Part shown: positions 16,011 to 27,039 of the stretch, in pieces | How positions within the stretch are numbered: the stretch's first letter is position 1 | Layout of the letters: each line of letters starts with the position of its first letter | DNA from: Trichoplax sp. H2 | Taxonomy: Eukaryota; Placozoa; Uniplacotomia; Trichoplacea | Direction of reading: 5' to 3' | DNA length: 64,000 bases | Assembly: GCA_003344405.1 (NCBI GenBank) | Contig: NOWV01000059.1 | Location: forward strand, 124,001-188,000 | Notes under the pieces: model-generated | Databases searched by the model: none | The model's input: the letters and a program-made list of their open reading frames with translations, nothing else | What the model was told of the DNA's origin: nothing | Position numbers and translations under genes: made by a program

Positions 16011-19000
16011 CTATTTCTTCAGAAAATGATCTTTAAATGCCGAACCTGTCACTAAAAGTATAAAGGAAGGTATGCCATGCTTCACACAGAACCTACGATA
16101 TGGTTTAATAATCAAGATTATCCAATAAGACATACTAGTATTCCAAAGACGACGTCAGCGTAATAAAATTATATACTGTATACGTATATACGTGTTGCCA
16201 TTATTTCTAATACCTAGATCTCCATGAGATATTCATTGAATACCACACAGATGTTGTATTAGGTATTGTCTTACAAACTGTAAACTGGTATCTCCTCATG
16301 CTATTGTCGTTACAAGATCTCTACCAATTCCGAAATGTAATGTACCTTTTGTCAGTCAATATTTCCTTAAGGGTTTGATGCAAATGAATTCGGTGTAACT
16401 GTGTGCTGTCTTTATCTTCGAAATATATCTGCAAAAGTTAGATGAAAAGATTTCGGCCCAATTACGCTTGTACTGAATAACAGTTGCAGTTAATTTAATA
16501 TCTATGTTGTAAGAGTTACAACTATACAAATATTCTTACTTCAAGGTTTTTTAGTTTATATTTATTTTCCTTATCCCATGGTGGGGCTTCATTGTCATCA
16601 AACATTACTATTAAGTGATCCATAAATCTAAGCCAAAAATACCCGTAAAGAACTAAGGTTCAATAAATCTCTTAAATTGTCTTCAAATGAAGACTTGTGC
16701 GATATTGTAAACACATTTATTAATGATCTTAATATGTTCCTGACTCTGTATCGTACTACAATTGATAGTAATTCTCGATAAATGTAATCTGTACAGTATA
16801 TTACAGAAATATTAAGCAGAAAATTAGTACATCAAACATATCCACGTGAAGCAATCTCATAAATATATGCGTAAGTTATTATTATTACGATGAACTTCAG
16901 TTAGCAATTTTACCTATCGTTTTCGTTGGCAGATTTAATAAAATCTGTTTGGCCATGCTCAGGATAAATAAAAAGGATAGGCCAATGAATTACCATCTCT
17001 TCGTTTAGATAAACCATTGCAGAAGCGCCCATCGGATCAGGAGGGGTTAATAGGGCTTTAACGTCCTTTATCGACATAGTTTCTATATCAGAGTAAGACT
17101 TTAATCCATCAAGCGTTACCTCACGCTCCTACACGAATTGACCATTAAGATATGCCATTAATTTAAAAATACCCCCAATACACTATATCTCTTACAGCGA
17201 TACTTAGTAAAGAAGTTGATAATACGATCGAGTAATGTAAAGATTAGACGTTGTTTTACGCACAGTGCGTACTCATAATATCATCGACATGTATCTTACG
17301 ACATTTTTTCATAACATCACTGAAAAAAGCTAAAAGAAATAAATCAACCTTAAGGGCTTGCATTAAATTTCTAATGGACGTCTCTTCCTTCTTGGAAAGT
17401 AAATTTTCTTTCCGGTGATTTCTAGCATTAACTTTCTACGATCCAAAAGTATTTGCTTTTAAAATTACAAACGTCAATAAATCTTTCTTAGGCAAATACT
17501 ATTTATAGTATTGTAAATAGGATAGAGTATTCCTTAAATCGACATCAGCAATGGCTATTGTTTCATTATGGAACACATATAATTATAAATAGACCTTAAG
17601 CTATTGCATGGTTTATCCATGTCATATCATACATATAAGGGCATATAAAGTACACTATTCTAAACGTTACAAAATCGAATACGGGTTGCTATAGTACCTG
17701 ATTTTTGACGGCTTTAAGTTTTAATTCCTTTAATTTTTTATTATCTGATTCTATGTATTGATAGTTAAGCAAAATAGACTGAATATCCATTCGTTTTATG
17801 ATCATTCTACCAACCATAGTATCATTGTTAAAATTTAAGCAATTTTAGGATATATATAAGCCATCTTCACACCACTTTAGTGCTTCATTATAAAGACGAA
17901 GTTCAAAACAAGCTGTTGCACCTGTAATTTAAAAGATGATCCTCTCAATCGTTGCTACGAATCGATTTTGATTATTAATTAATAAAGCAGTTACATAAGC
18001 GAAAAAGTGAAGTAATTTACTAACTTTCGAGTATAGAATCAAAGACAGGAATATTGTCGACGATCAATTTTATTCGTTTTATAGAATTCCTATAACGAAA
18101 TTTACCTCTTATGAAAGCTTTAATATATGTCGGAGATAATTTCTTAGCTTCCGTAGCGTCATTTAAAGCCGATCTGTTATTACCTAATGCAGGAAAGCGA
18201 ATCATTTTACTGATCAGGTAGCAAGAATTTTAGTATGTAAGTTTTAATATCAGAGTACATACTGATATCGAAAATATTTACACTAATCAAACTCGAAAAC
18301 TATGTTTATTGTTACAGCAATGCAATTTTTAGGAAAGCAAACAAGTATTTAAATACATTTAATATAGCTAGATAGAAGATAAATTCTATCCGGCAATGTG
18401 AATACCAAACAAGACAGAATCAAAATTTAAAATATCTACATATCTGAAAGAGTAGATACCTAAATATGATTGTGCAGCTCCTCTATTATTGTATAATTGT
18501 GCATTTAAGTCATTATCGCCGCAATTCTGTTTGATTCCTTCAGTATAAGCAGCAATTGCTTGGTGATAGCGTTTACGTTTGAAGTGAAAATTTCCATCGT
18601 CTTTGTAGTTAACAGCTTTAACTATTTATAATTAAAAAATTAAGATTGCAAAATTAAAATAGTAAATCATCTCGTTATTTTATACAGTAGTTTCCACCGT
18701 AGGTAACATTTGTATTGATGTTTCAAAATGATTCCAACCCAGGAGGATATCACCTAGGTCATAGGAAAACACTGTATGTTCTAATTGATGACTAGTTATT
18801 CGACAGTATGAGGATAAACACCTTCAGGAGGATCTTCATCGTTTTCATATTTTAATGCTTGAAGCGCTGCCAACGCAGGAGAAGTTTCGGGATCAATTTC
18901 ATCGGGTTGCTCAGTCATCAGCAATGGTACTTTTTGTAATTCCTAAATAATAAAGACCACTATAAGTAATCATTGATGGTAGAGCATAATTATTTCATTG

Positions 19001-19389
19001 CAGTCAATTCGCAGTTATCCAGCAATGACATGTCATTTTTAGCTATGAAACATACGAATTTTTGCTCACTGTGTGTAATATAATCAATGAAACAGTAAAG
19101 TGTAGCGTCAAAATTGAATGCACGACTGTGAATGGATAAGATGATTTGGATCATCATCGAATTCAAGCTACTTTATTACAAGATGTGGCATAGAGCATTA
19201 TATGCACAAACTGCAGCCTAGAACTGCTCTAGTATTTTAGATTGAAACTACACCCTCGCAGATATTAGCACTGCTGTATCCAGCCACTATTGAGGCAAAT
19301 TTTAGCTGTACCTTCATCCATTCTTCTTCATCATAATCCTGACTGGTGTTATCATTCTTGCTCTCGCTACTTGGAACTTCCTCAGACAT
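16011..19389 (-). CDS. TTC4: Tetratricopeptide repeat protein 4 (Hsp90 co-chaperone)
   Basis: TTC4, the metazoan counterpart of yeast Cns1, binds Hsp90/Hsp70 through TPRs. Exons on minus: 19389-19312, 18942-18822, 18621-18460, 18183-18106, 17921-17854, 17754-17698, 17435-17349, 17128-16914, 16627-16540, 16428-16346, 16092-16011. They sum to 1119 nt (372 aa; human about 387). The N-terminus reads EEEWMK|ELQKVPLLM. The TPRs start at YKDDGNFHFKRKRYHQAI and include LNAQLYNNRGAAQ and SALNDATEAKKLSPTY. The C-terminal domain has WPILFIYPEHGQTDFI, PPWDKENKYKLKNLEIYFED and the terminal GIPSFILLVTGSAF. The intron between 17854 and 17754 has AT-AC ends. A short extra exon might exist between 17349 and 17128, where the human protein has a few more residues. 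It is divergent from the REXO1-like gene. Confidence 0.92.
17755..17853 (-). other. TTC4: U12-type AT-AC intron in TTC4
   Basis: On minus, the exon ends ...GAT GGC TTA TAT, followed by intron start ATATCCTAAA. The intron ends with GCTTAACTATCAATAC, and the next exon starts ATA GAA TCA. The 5' end matches the minor-spliceosome consensus ATATCCTT in seven of eight bases. TGCTTAAC matches the U12 branch-site consensus TCCTTAAC except one base, with its adenosines 10-11 nt from the AC end. Removing exactly these 99 nt gives EDGLYIESDNKKL, the same length as the equivalent human segment. Without removal there is an in-frame stop. No GT-AG alternative keeps the conserved residues. Confidence 0.85.
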
Positions 19390-20737
19390 ACCTGGTACTA
19401 CAAAATATCTCAAGTTTACCACAGTACAAGATTTAAAATATTAGCATTTGTCTGTTTTCGTTTGCAGAATGCTATCCCAGACCCAGACGTTGAGATTTGC
19501 AGATTGCAAAGCCGCCTGCTCGTCCTACAGTACAAACTACAGTACAGTACAGTCCAGTGCATTACTGTACCGTAATGATGGCTATCACACTACTGTACTG
19601 TACTGTATACTGTACTGTACAGTACTACTGTAACAGTACAGTACTTGCTACCGTATAGTACAATACATTATACTGTACAGTATTGTACGGCACTGAGCAA
19701 AATATGAATGAGAAGTAATTTCGAAGAATGCTAATATGCTACCATTGGATTCCATCAAGCTTTAGACATTACTTTAGACCTCCTCAATCACGATTAATAC
19801 CATTTTGTTTCTGCAAAGCGAAATGATAGAGTCCTACCATGGTTACTGGTGAACTCTGTCTCGATTACTAGTACCGATTGTGGCTTAGTAGTAGCCACTG
19901 ATTGCTCATTTTATACAGCTATCGCAATGTTAACGTCAGCAGTGGAATACACTTAGCATTATTTACATTTTCATTTAAAGGAACTGTTCCATCTCTGGAT
20001 CTCTACCTTGACATATCACGTAAGCTAAAACCATAACTATTTACATTTTGCTAGTGGAACGGTGTCACACCATGTACTTCATTAAAATACAGTAGCTATA
20101 ATGTAATAACTTGTACACAACCTTACCGACAATCTCATAAAGAGACATATTCATTAAGTTACTTTTCTTCCTGACGGAATTTGAAAGTGCGAGTAGATTA
20201 ATTGATGCAGAAAGGTATATTTTATAGTGGGACCAGACATTGCATACCTGTATAGTTTTCCATACCGATAACAATAACGGTAATTATGCGACTACAAGAC
20301 AGGCATAGTAAGTATATGAATGTTGTGTGCTTTGTTGCCTCCAAATATCGCAGTAAATAGCAGGTAGCCGAATGTGCTCGAACGTATATAACGACAAGAA
20401 ATCATCTATCAAGCAAAGTTTGATTAGTCGCAAACGATTTTACAAATGTAACATATACAGTCATGTCACCTATGATGCGTGTACTTGAAAATTTCTATCA
20501 GAAAGTTTTAGCTCGATATGCTCTAGTTTTTCTTTAACTGACAGCCGTAATTATTCCTATAAGTACGAGTGCGAGTATACCAACAGTTACTATAATGTTA
20601 ATCCAATTTGATCTATAGTCAGTACACGTATATAAATCGGAATATAATTGTACAGTCTAACTTCTAGCATTGAATAATAACTTACAACGTCTTGTACATT
20701 TTATTATTCTTTTCAGGTAGAGATAACACAGGCCATT
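19390..20737. promoter_or_regulatory. Divergent intergenic region TTC4 / REXO1
   Basis: Head-to-head starts are 1.35 kb apart. The region 19525-19695 is packed with overlapping ACTGTACAGTAC words (see the separate entry). A plausible 3' splice site (TTCTTTTCAG at about 20707-20716) just before the REXO1 start suggests a non-coding 5' exon further upstream. Confidence 0.4.
19525..19695. repeat. GTAC-rich palindromic tract
   Basis: This is a low-complexity run of TACAGTAC, ACTGTACTGT and CTGTACAGTA words on both strands. Similar shorter tracts are at 1775-1860, 36455-36490 and 47165-47225. Being self-complementary, the word can fold or bind a dimeric factor. The repeats are degenerate, so this is not a simple microsatellite. 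Confidence 0.6.
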
Positions 20738-23700
20738 ATGGATAACATTCAAGAATCACAAGAGAGCATAACCAATAGTGATACTTTACAACAGCAATTG
20801 TTAGCAATCTTCAATAATCATACTCCGGAAGTAGTCAATAATCCTTGCAAAGTAGTTCCATCGACTTCAACCAAGGATCAGGTAGACAAGGAAGCTAAAG
20901 AAATAAAGTATTCTGATGAAAAGGTCATTTTAGGTGATGATAAACTTCTAACTAAGCGGCCGAGAAAAGCGCATACCCCTGATGTGGTAAAGAGATTTGT
21001 AGATTCTAGTAATTTGTATATTGCTATTTGCATAATCGGATTGTTACTTATAGCCTACCAGTAATGGCACCAGGATAAAACTCATGAAAAATTAAAGTTA
21101 AAGATGCTACTGTGGAATAATTTAATAAATGTTCAATGAATGAGTATACTGTATATTCCTTTATAACCTTTATAACACATATACTAAATTGTAGGATGAT
21201 GAAACACGTAAGAAGGCCAAGTTGTTAAATGTGCCTAAAAAGATATCATATCCAAGTATAGCTTGCTATGAGGTTCGTTAAAGTACTACTATTTTAATAG
21301 TCGTATACATGATTATCTTTCTTTACGGCATATCAGTGAGTATATGCTTGAACCAGCGACTATCAATTGTCATTCAATTATAATATGCAAAACTCTTACA
21401 TATTGTGGCTATATGTAAAACAAGTTATACTTTTACTTATAAGGTCATCTTATCAGTAAATAGTAGTAAACTTACTACTTTTCTTCGGGACCTACACATT
21501 AATATAATATGCAGTCCCCCTTTCTAATTATATGCTGTTGGCTTCTTCGTTTTAAGCGTTCTGAAAAGTCTTCTTTGTCAACGGATGAAGAGAATAAACA
21601 TCATCGTATTGCTCACGTTCCAAAAAAAGTAAGCAAAGATATTATCGTTATTATAAAGTATTAAAAATAAAAACATATTATAGCGCTTTGCATATATCAG
21701 ACTACAGTACATGTAAAAATGGTGACCTATCAGTTATTGCAACTGTTTCGGATTAATATTTTTTCAGCATGTACTTTGGCTGCCCTTAATAAAAGAAGTA
21801 GCAAAATCAAACTATAAATGAATAGTATGCCGTATGCACTATTGTAGATATTTGCTGTTAATATACAGTTACTACATATGATATAAAATTTAAGATGCAA
21901 TACAGTAGTGACTAAGAATTCGTTCTATCAAGTCTTTAGTTCGATGTACTATAAACTCATGGTTAACAACTTACATTATTAAACCATGCCACTTTCTATT
22001 TGAAATAAGGCTTCAGTACTACCTCTGATAATCTACCTTTTATAATACAGTTAAATAAACCGATCATCATGCCAACCCCTGGATCAAAGATACCACTAGC
22101 CATAAGACAGAAATGTTTGGATAGCTTAGTTGAAATATATATAAAAATTGAATCAAATAAAGAAGAAGCTTATGAACAAGTACGAATTACTCCATATTTT
22201 ATTTAATTATAATAGCAAAATACTTCTTTGGATTTTTGTCTGGATGTAGTACTAACTTATCACAAAATGTAAATCTGTAGGGTAAATCTTACATTGCTAT
22301 AACTTATTTTGTAGGCTCAAAAGGAAGAGAAAGATCTTAATAATGGATGCTCTAAGAAATCAACTTACCTAAATCGATTTGCTGTGGTAAAAAGTAAACT
22401 ACTTCGAGAGGGTAAAAGCAAACGAGGGGCTTCATCTTCCGCAAGGAGTGATCTTGCAGGTAATACGAGTATACAAATAGTTATCTATTCTAGTTAATGG
22501 TTAGCTAATAGAAATAATTATAATATAGTATAATCAAATTCGTTGTAAATTTGATCGGCTATTAAACGTTCACTAGAATTTTATGAAAGCTTAAAAGATT
22601 ATATAGCAAGCATTGACAGTTTACGAGATAATTCGTACCCTTTACCAGTACCGGACAAACCTGGGGCTGCTGCTATACACAACGTAACACAAAAATACCC
22701 CTCGCCTGTAATCCAAAAAAATGGTGGTAAATATTTAAATTATATTGCAATATTTTATAAATGACTTCATTAATCAACTTCATGCGCGAATGTGTATCGT
22801 AAAATTTTGAAACTACCATTCAAGATCGATTATGCACATGTTGTCGTTGTGGAAAAGCGTTCTGTATTACGAAAGATGGCACACAAGTTGATGATGAATG
22901 CGTCTACCATTTCGGTAGAATTATTTCTAAGAAAGGTAAAATCCGGAGTCATTAATCTGATCAACTATTATACTAAGAATTGTGCTTTTTTTATAGTGTC
23001 TGGGGAGATTGTTAATATTTACAGCTGCTGTGATGGAGCAGTCGGAGGAGCCGGTTGTTCAATTTCTAAAGTAAGTTATAAGGTGTAAGGTATCCAATCA
23101 TTTTATTACCGCTATATTACCAATATCTTTGATCATATGAATTCGTAGTCATTATAAGCCAATCTAAATCGTTTAGAGCCATGTACATCGATATAATGGA
23201 GATATGTCATCTGGATATGTTGCCACTATTTCTTCGGCAACAGCAGAAAATAATGTTTATGCCTTAGATTGTGAAATGGTAATAATTTCGGAAATAAATA
23301 GAAACTTTCGCCTTATTATTGTCGAGCATCTATTTATAGCACTAAATAAGAATTCATTGCATATTAAAGCAATAAAAATTATATGATACAGTGCTATACT
23401 GCTAATGGAATAGAACTATGTCGCGTAACTATGGTAGATCATAATGCTGAAGTCGTCTACGATAGTTTGGTAAGACCGTCATCTAGAATCATTGATTACA
23501 ATACTAGGTAAGTAATATCTTTTGAATTTGCTTTTTACACGATTTTAAAAATATCCGTCCTGATTGGGCGTTTCTTAAACATTTTCTTTGGTGATTTAGA
23601 TTGTTACGTATAGCCGCTTTGACATGCATTTAACTTATAACACTTAATATTTTCTTACAGATTTAGTGGTATTACGGAAAGTGATATGAACGGCATTAAT

Positions 23701-24329
23701 GTTACATTACGCGATGCGCAAGCAATAATATTAAGTTACGTTTATGAGAATACGATAATTGTAGGTCATGGACTCGAAAATGATCTGATATCGTTAAAGG
23801 TAACATTTCATCTATAATCTGTTATTAGTATCTGTAGATATTGATTTGAATATACCTGTAGTGTAAAAAGATATATATAAAATGATACCCATGACCCTGA
23901 TTTGAGATTTATTCTAATGCTGTACTCGCTTCTACTATAGTTAATACATAAGATGATTGTTGATACAGCCTTGGTATTCCCTCATCGACGTGGTTTACCT
24001 TATAAGCGATCTTTAAAAAATCTCGCGCGTGATTTCTTAAAGCGTATTATCCAAAATAGCGGTTAGAATTACAATACTTAAAAATAAATTTATTTGTATT
24101 TTTGAATTAACCAATCCATGACCGCGCGATTATTAGTTTAATGCTCATAAGAAACATTTTCAGATATTAATTCGGCCTGCTTTACAAACTCATCTTAGGT
24201 GATAATGGTCATGATAGTAAAGAAGACGCTGTAACTTGTATTGATTTAATGAAATGGAAGTTAAAAAATGGGAAAAGGTCACGTTCTTCGTCCATAAAGC
24301 ATGTGTGCCTTCAAAAGCCCCGCTGTTAA
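20738..24329 (+). CDS. REXO1: RNA exonuclease 1 homologue (DEDDh 3'-5' exonuclease)
   Basis: REXO-family DEDDh enzymes trim RNA 3' ends in the nucleus. Thirteen exons: 20738-20986, 21195-21272, 21557-21628, 22051-22179, 22315-22459, 22577-22726, 22825-22935, 22997-23070, 23177-23278, 23392-23507, 23661-23799, 23941-24061, 24199-24329. They total 538 aa, much shorter than vertebrate REXO1 (over 1200) and lacking most of its long N-terminus. The conserved region starts at [19 protein letters not shown] cysteine module ([12 protein letters not shown], then ECVYHFGR and [13 protein letters not shown]) precedes the nuclease domain. Catalytic residues are present: D367 and E369 in ALDCEM, D in VGHGLENDL, and H and D in HDSKEDAV. 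The start ATG is provisional because a splice acceptor lies 20 nt upstream. Confidence 0.9.
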
Positions 24330-24345
24330 ATTTTTTAAGAAAGCA

Positions 24346-24351
24346 AATAAA
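24346..24351 (+). terminator. Polyadenylation signal AATAAA after REXO1
   Basis: Canonical AATAAA 17 nt after the REXO1 stop codon. It implies a very short 3' UTR. Confidence 0.55.
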
Positions 24352-24817
24352 TATATGGATTATAATAAAGCATCCAAATAATTTTACCGCCGCTGCCATC
24401 AAGTTATATTTCTATAATAGCAAAATTGCCATACGCCTATATTGGCATAGCATAGGTGTGACTACAATATAAGTGCGCGTATGTAGGCTAAATTAATAGT
24501 TGTTATACTCTGTCGCTTATTAATTTGTTTTAGCATTTATAAGCTTATAACATATTCTAGATAAATCTTATAACTGTCCCATACATCTATAATTGCTTTA
24601 CCATCTTCAAGAATCTAAATACTCAGGATCTATAGATTTTGTACTGTCTATAGTTTGTACTTATATATGATACTGTATCCACGTCCATCCGTATCTATCG
24701 GTCGTATTAATCGTTCATCATACGCATTACTTGGGAATCTTGGAATTTGTACCATTTAATGGTCAACTTAATGAATATCGGTGTTCTTCCTATCTAGGTA
24801 ACAAACAAATTATTGCA

Positions 24818-25156
24818 ATGAAGATATATAGTACAATCTTTGCTTTAGCTGTACTGTATCACAAAACATTTTTACTCACTACTAGTTATCTATTAATGTC
24901 ACAAGGAACTGTATTATTGAAAAGCGATGATGTAAATATTTTAAAATTTTACTGTAATAAAATCCACACTGTACGGCATAAAGAAAAAAGTTTTTCATTA
25001 ATCTCTATGCTGTACATTATACAAGCATGCCTTGTTAAATCTGAGCTGACTTCATTTGGTTTACTCCAATGTCTCACGATCCCATTTCAATTTATGGCAC
25101 TGTATAGCTTATACGTGCAGAGACAAATGTTGAAATGCGAATGCAGGATTTTATAG
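24818..25156 (+). CDS. Unassigned open frame, 112 codons
   Basis: I do not recognise this protein. The frame opens before 24731 without an ATG; the first ATG is at 24818. The product is hydrophobic near the N-terminus (MKIYSTIFALAVLY) and contains further hydrophobic runs and several cysteines. It has no splice context and could be a chance frame in AT-rich DNA, although it is among the longest unexplained ones here. Confidence 0.2.
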   Translation: MKIYSTIFALAVLYHKTFLLTTSYLLMSQGTVLLKSDDVNILKFYCNKIHTVRHKEKSFSLISMLYIIQACLVKSELTSFGLLQCLTIPFQFMALYSLYVQRQMLKCECRIL

Positions 25157-25461
25157 ACTCTTTCAAAGATTGCATTACATGAAAAGAAAAGAGTATTTAC
25201 AGCCATTTAGGTTTTCTTCATCTCTAAAGGTTTAGAGTACTGTAAGCAGCATTTCATCTCACTTAAAATATTAAATAACTGTTAATTAATGTTACTTTAA
25301 TTTTATTTTACATTATTGATTTCATTTCTTTATTGATTTTGTTCTGTCTGTCTGAATGACTGCCAATTGCACAAGCGCAGTCATAGATACTTGCTACAGT
25401 ACACTACGGAGATACAGCATGGAGTTTCAGTTTGTGCCGTCTGTACGTCTGTACCGATAGC

Positions 25462-25572
25462 TGTGCAAAATGAGTTGTCATATCGTTCGATACCATAGGA
25501 CTGGGTTTTACCGTATAAATCCATCTGTGCATAAGAAGGAAAGGTCATTGAGGTGACAATCTATTTTGCGCA
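25462..25572. repeat. MITE-like element, copy B
   Basis: The ends TGTGCAAAATGAGTTGTCA (left) and TGACAATCTATTTTGCGCA (right) are imperfect inverted repeats enclosing about 70 bp. TA dinucleotides flank both sides within two bases. The ends match copy A at 3022-3129 almost exactly; nineteen bases, TGACAACTCATTTTGCACA, are identical between one end of each. Confidence 0.45.
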
Positions 25573-25748
25573 GTATAAATTCGTATGTCTAGCAATTTAG
25601 TCCATGGTCCAAGTACTGTATGAGTACTGTACACAGGCCAGAAGCCACGACGATAGACCTCATTCTCGCTCTCCTCTGTACCGAGGCAGACTGCAGCTGT
25701 TGCAGAGGTTGAGAGCTTGTCCCTTCCAGCCTTCCTAATCTTCATCAT
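25545..25748 (-). CDS. Unassigned open frame, 67 codons
   Basis: It starts MMKIRKAGRDKLSTSATAA on minus, lies in a patch that is more GC-rich than its surroundings and overlaps the right part of the MITE-like element. I do not recognise it and it has no clear splice donor. It may simply reflect a GC-richer promoter-like patch. Confidence 0.15.
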   Translation of the reverse strand: MMKIRKAGRDKLSTSATAAVCLGTEESENEVYRRGFWPVYSTHTVLGPWTKLLDIRIYTAQNRLSPQ

Positions 25749-27039
25749 GGCTGCATATCGTCACTTTATTCCTCTCAGTTATCGGCTACGGCCTCGGTTA
25801 ACTCCTTATTCTAGTATCAATACACTCATTTATAATAGGTATGAACTCAATTAAGTTGCTATATCATTTTTTATCTTAATTCTGTAGCTAGTGAAGAAGT
25901 AGGCGATGGTTGAACTGTGGTTATCACAAGTTTGACTAAAGCTTGTGCAATATACCGTCTAACCTACAGTAGACATCCGTAAATGTGCAACATTTATCAA
26001 CTAAGCATTGAATTACAGTAAACGTGAGAGAGAGAGTAAGATGTTGTTAGATTATGATGTGCATATTTCGTTCGTATTATACTTTTAGTATAGTTTACAG
26101 TTCATTTCATTTTCAACAACTTGTTAAATGCTGTTATCTTTTACAGTGCAGTACAGGACTCGTATATATGATTACGGACTTTGAAAGTGAAATACTGTAT
26201 GATAGCGGAATTGTGCTGGAGTGCTTAAAGTATAATGTTAATCATATGAATAGATTTTATTGCTCTACGTAAGTGTTTAGTGAGCTGAAAGGACTAAACA
26301 AAGTTTATTTTCTTTCCCTTTAGCAAATAGTCGTTCTTAAACTTAATTCGGACTTTAGCTTGCTAATACTATACTGTATATAGCAAATGCTTCATTAGAG
26401 ATACATCGTTGTTGGTATAATAGTTAAACAAACAGTTAATAGCGATTTAAGTGTGATAACAATTGGAAAATTCGATGTATAAAAGTAGACTCTTTTAATC
26501 TACAGTGCAGTAGTTAGAATACTATGCAAGTTTCAATGGGATGAACATCATTGGTTGTGTTTCGTTTGAACGAGTAGTGAATATGTCAATATCTTGTATA
26601 ACACATGCACAACTATTCTGCAGCAGTAGATGGTCTGTAAAAGTGTAGCATGAGAATAATTCCTATGTAGAACATCAGAACAGCTGCCAGCATTGTAAAA
26701 CCCTAAGAAATAATTATTCTTATCACCAGCGATTGAAATATCTTGGTTATAATACGTATGACAATAGTTAATTTGTCACATTACCGACTTCCAATCTTTA
26801 ACTTTTTCAATTGCATTATATAGCAGGTTCTTATCTAGGTTAGCAGAGGATAAAGAATTATCTAATCTAGCATTATTCAAGGAAGATCATAGAAAGAGGT
26901 TAACAATTAATTAGTAGCATACCCAAATAATTAATATACGTGCGTATATAAGTTTCAAATTAACTACTATGAACGAAAATGCGATAGCATAGAACGTTAT
27001 TGTATTATAATTATAATAGCCAAGTTCACTCAGCTGTCA

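Larger units (their letters stand above)
24330..27039. other. Intergenic region REXO1 / PTCD3
   Basis: This 2.7 kb region contains an unassigned frame at 24818-25156, a MITE-like element at 25462-25572 and a GC-richer patch at about 25380-25770 with an unassigned minus frame. The PTCD3 promoter must lie at its right end. No recognisable exon was seen. Confidence 0.4.
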
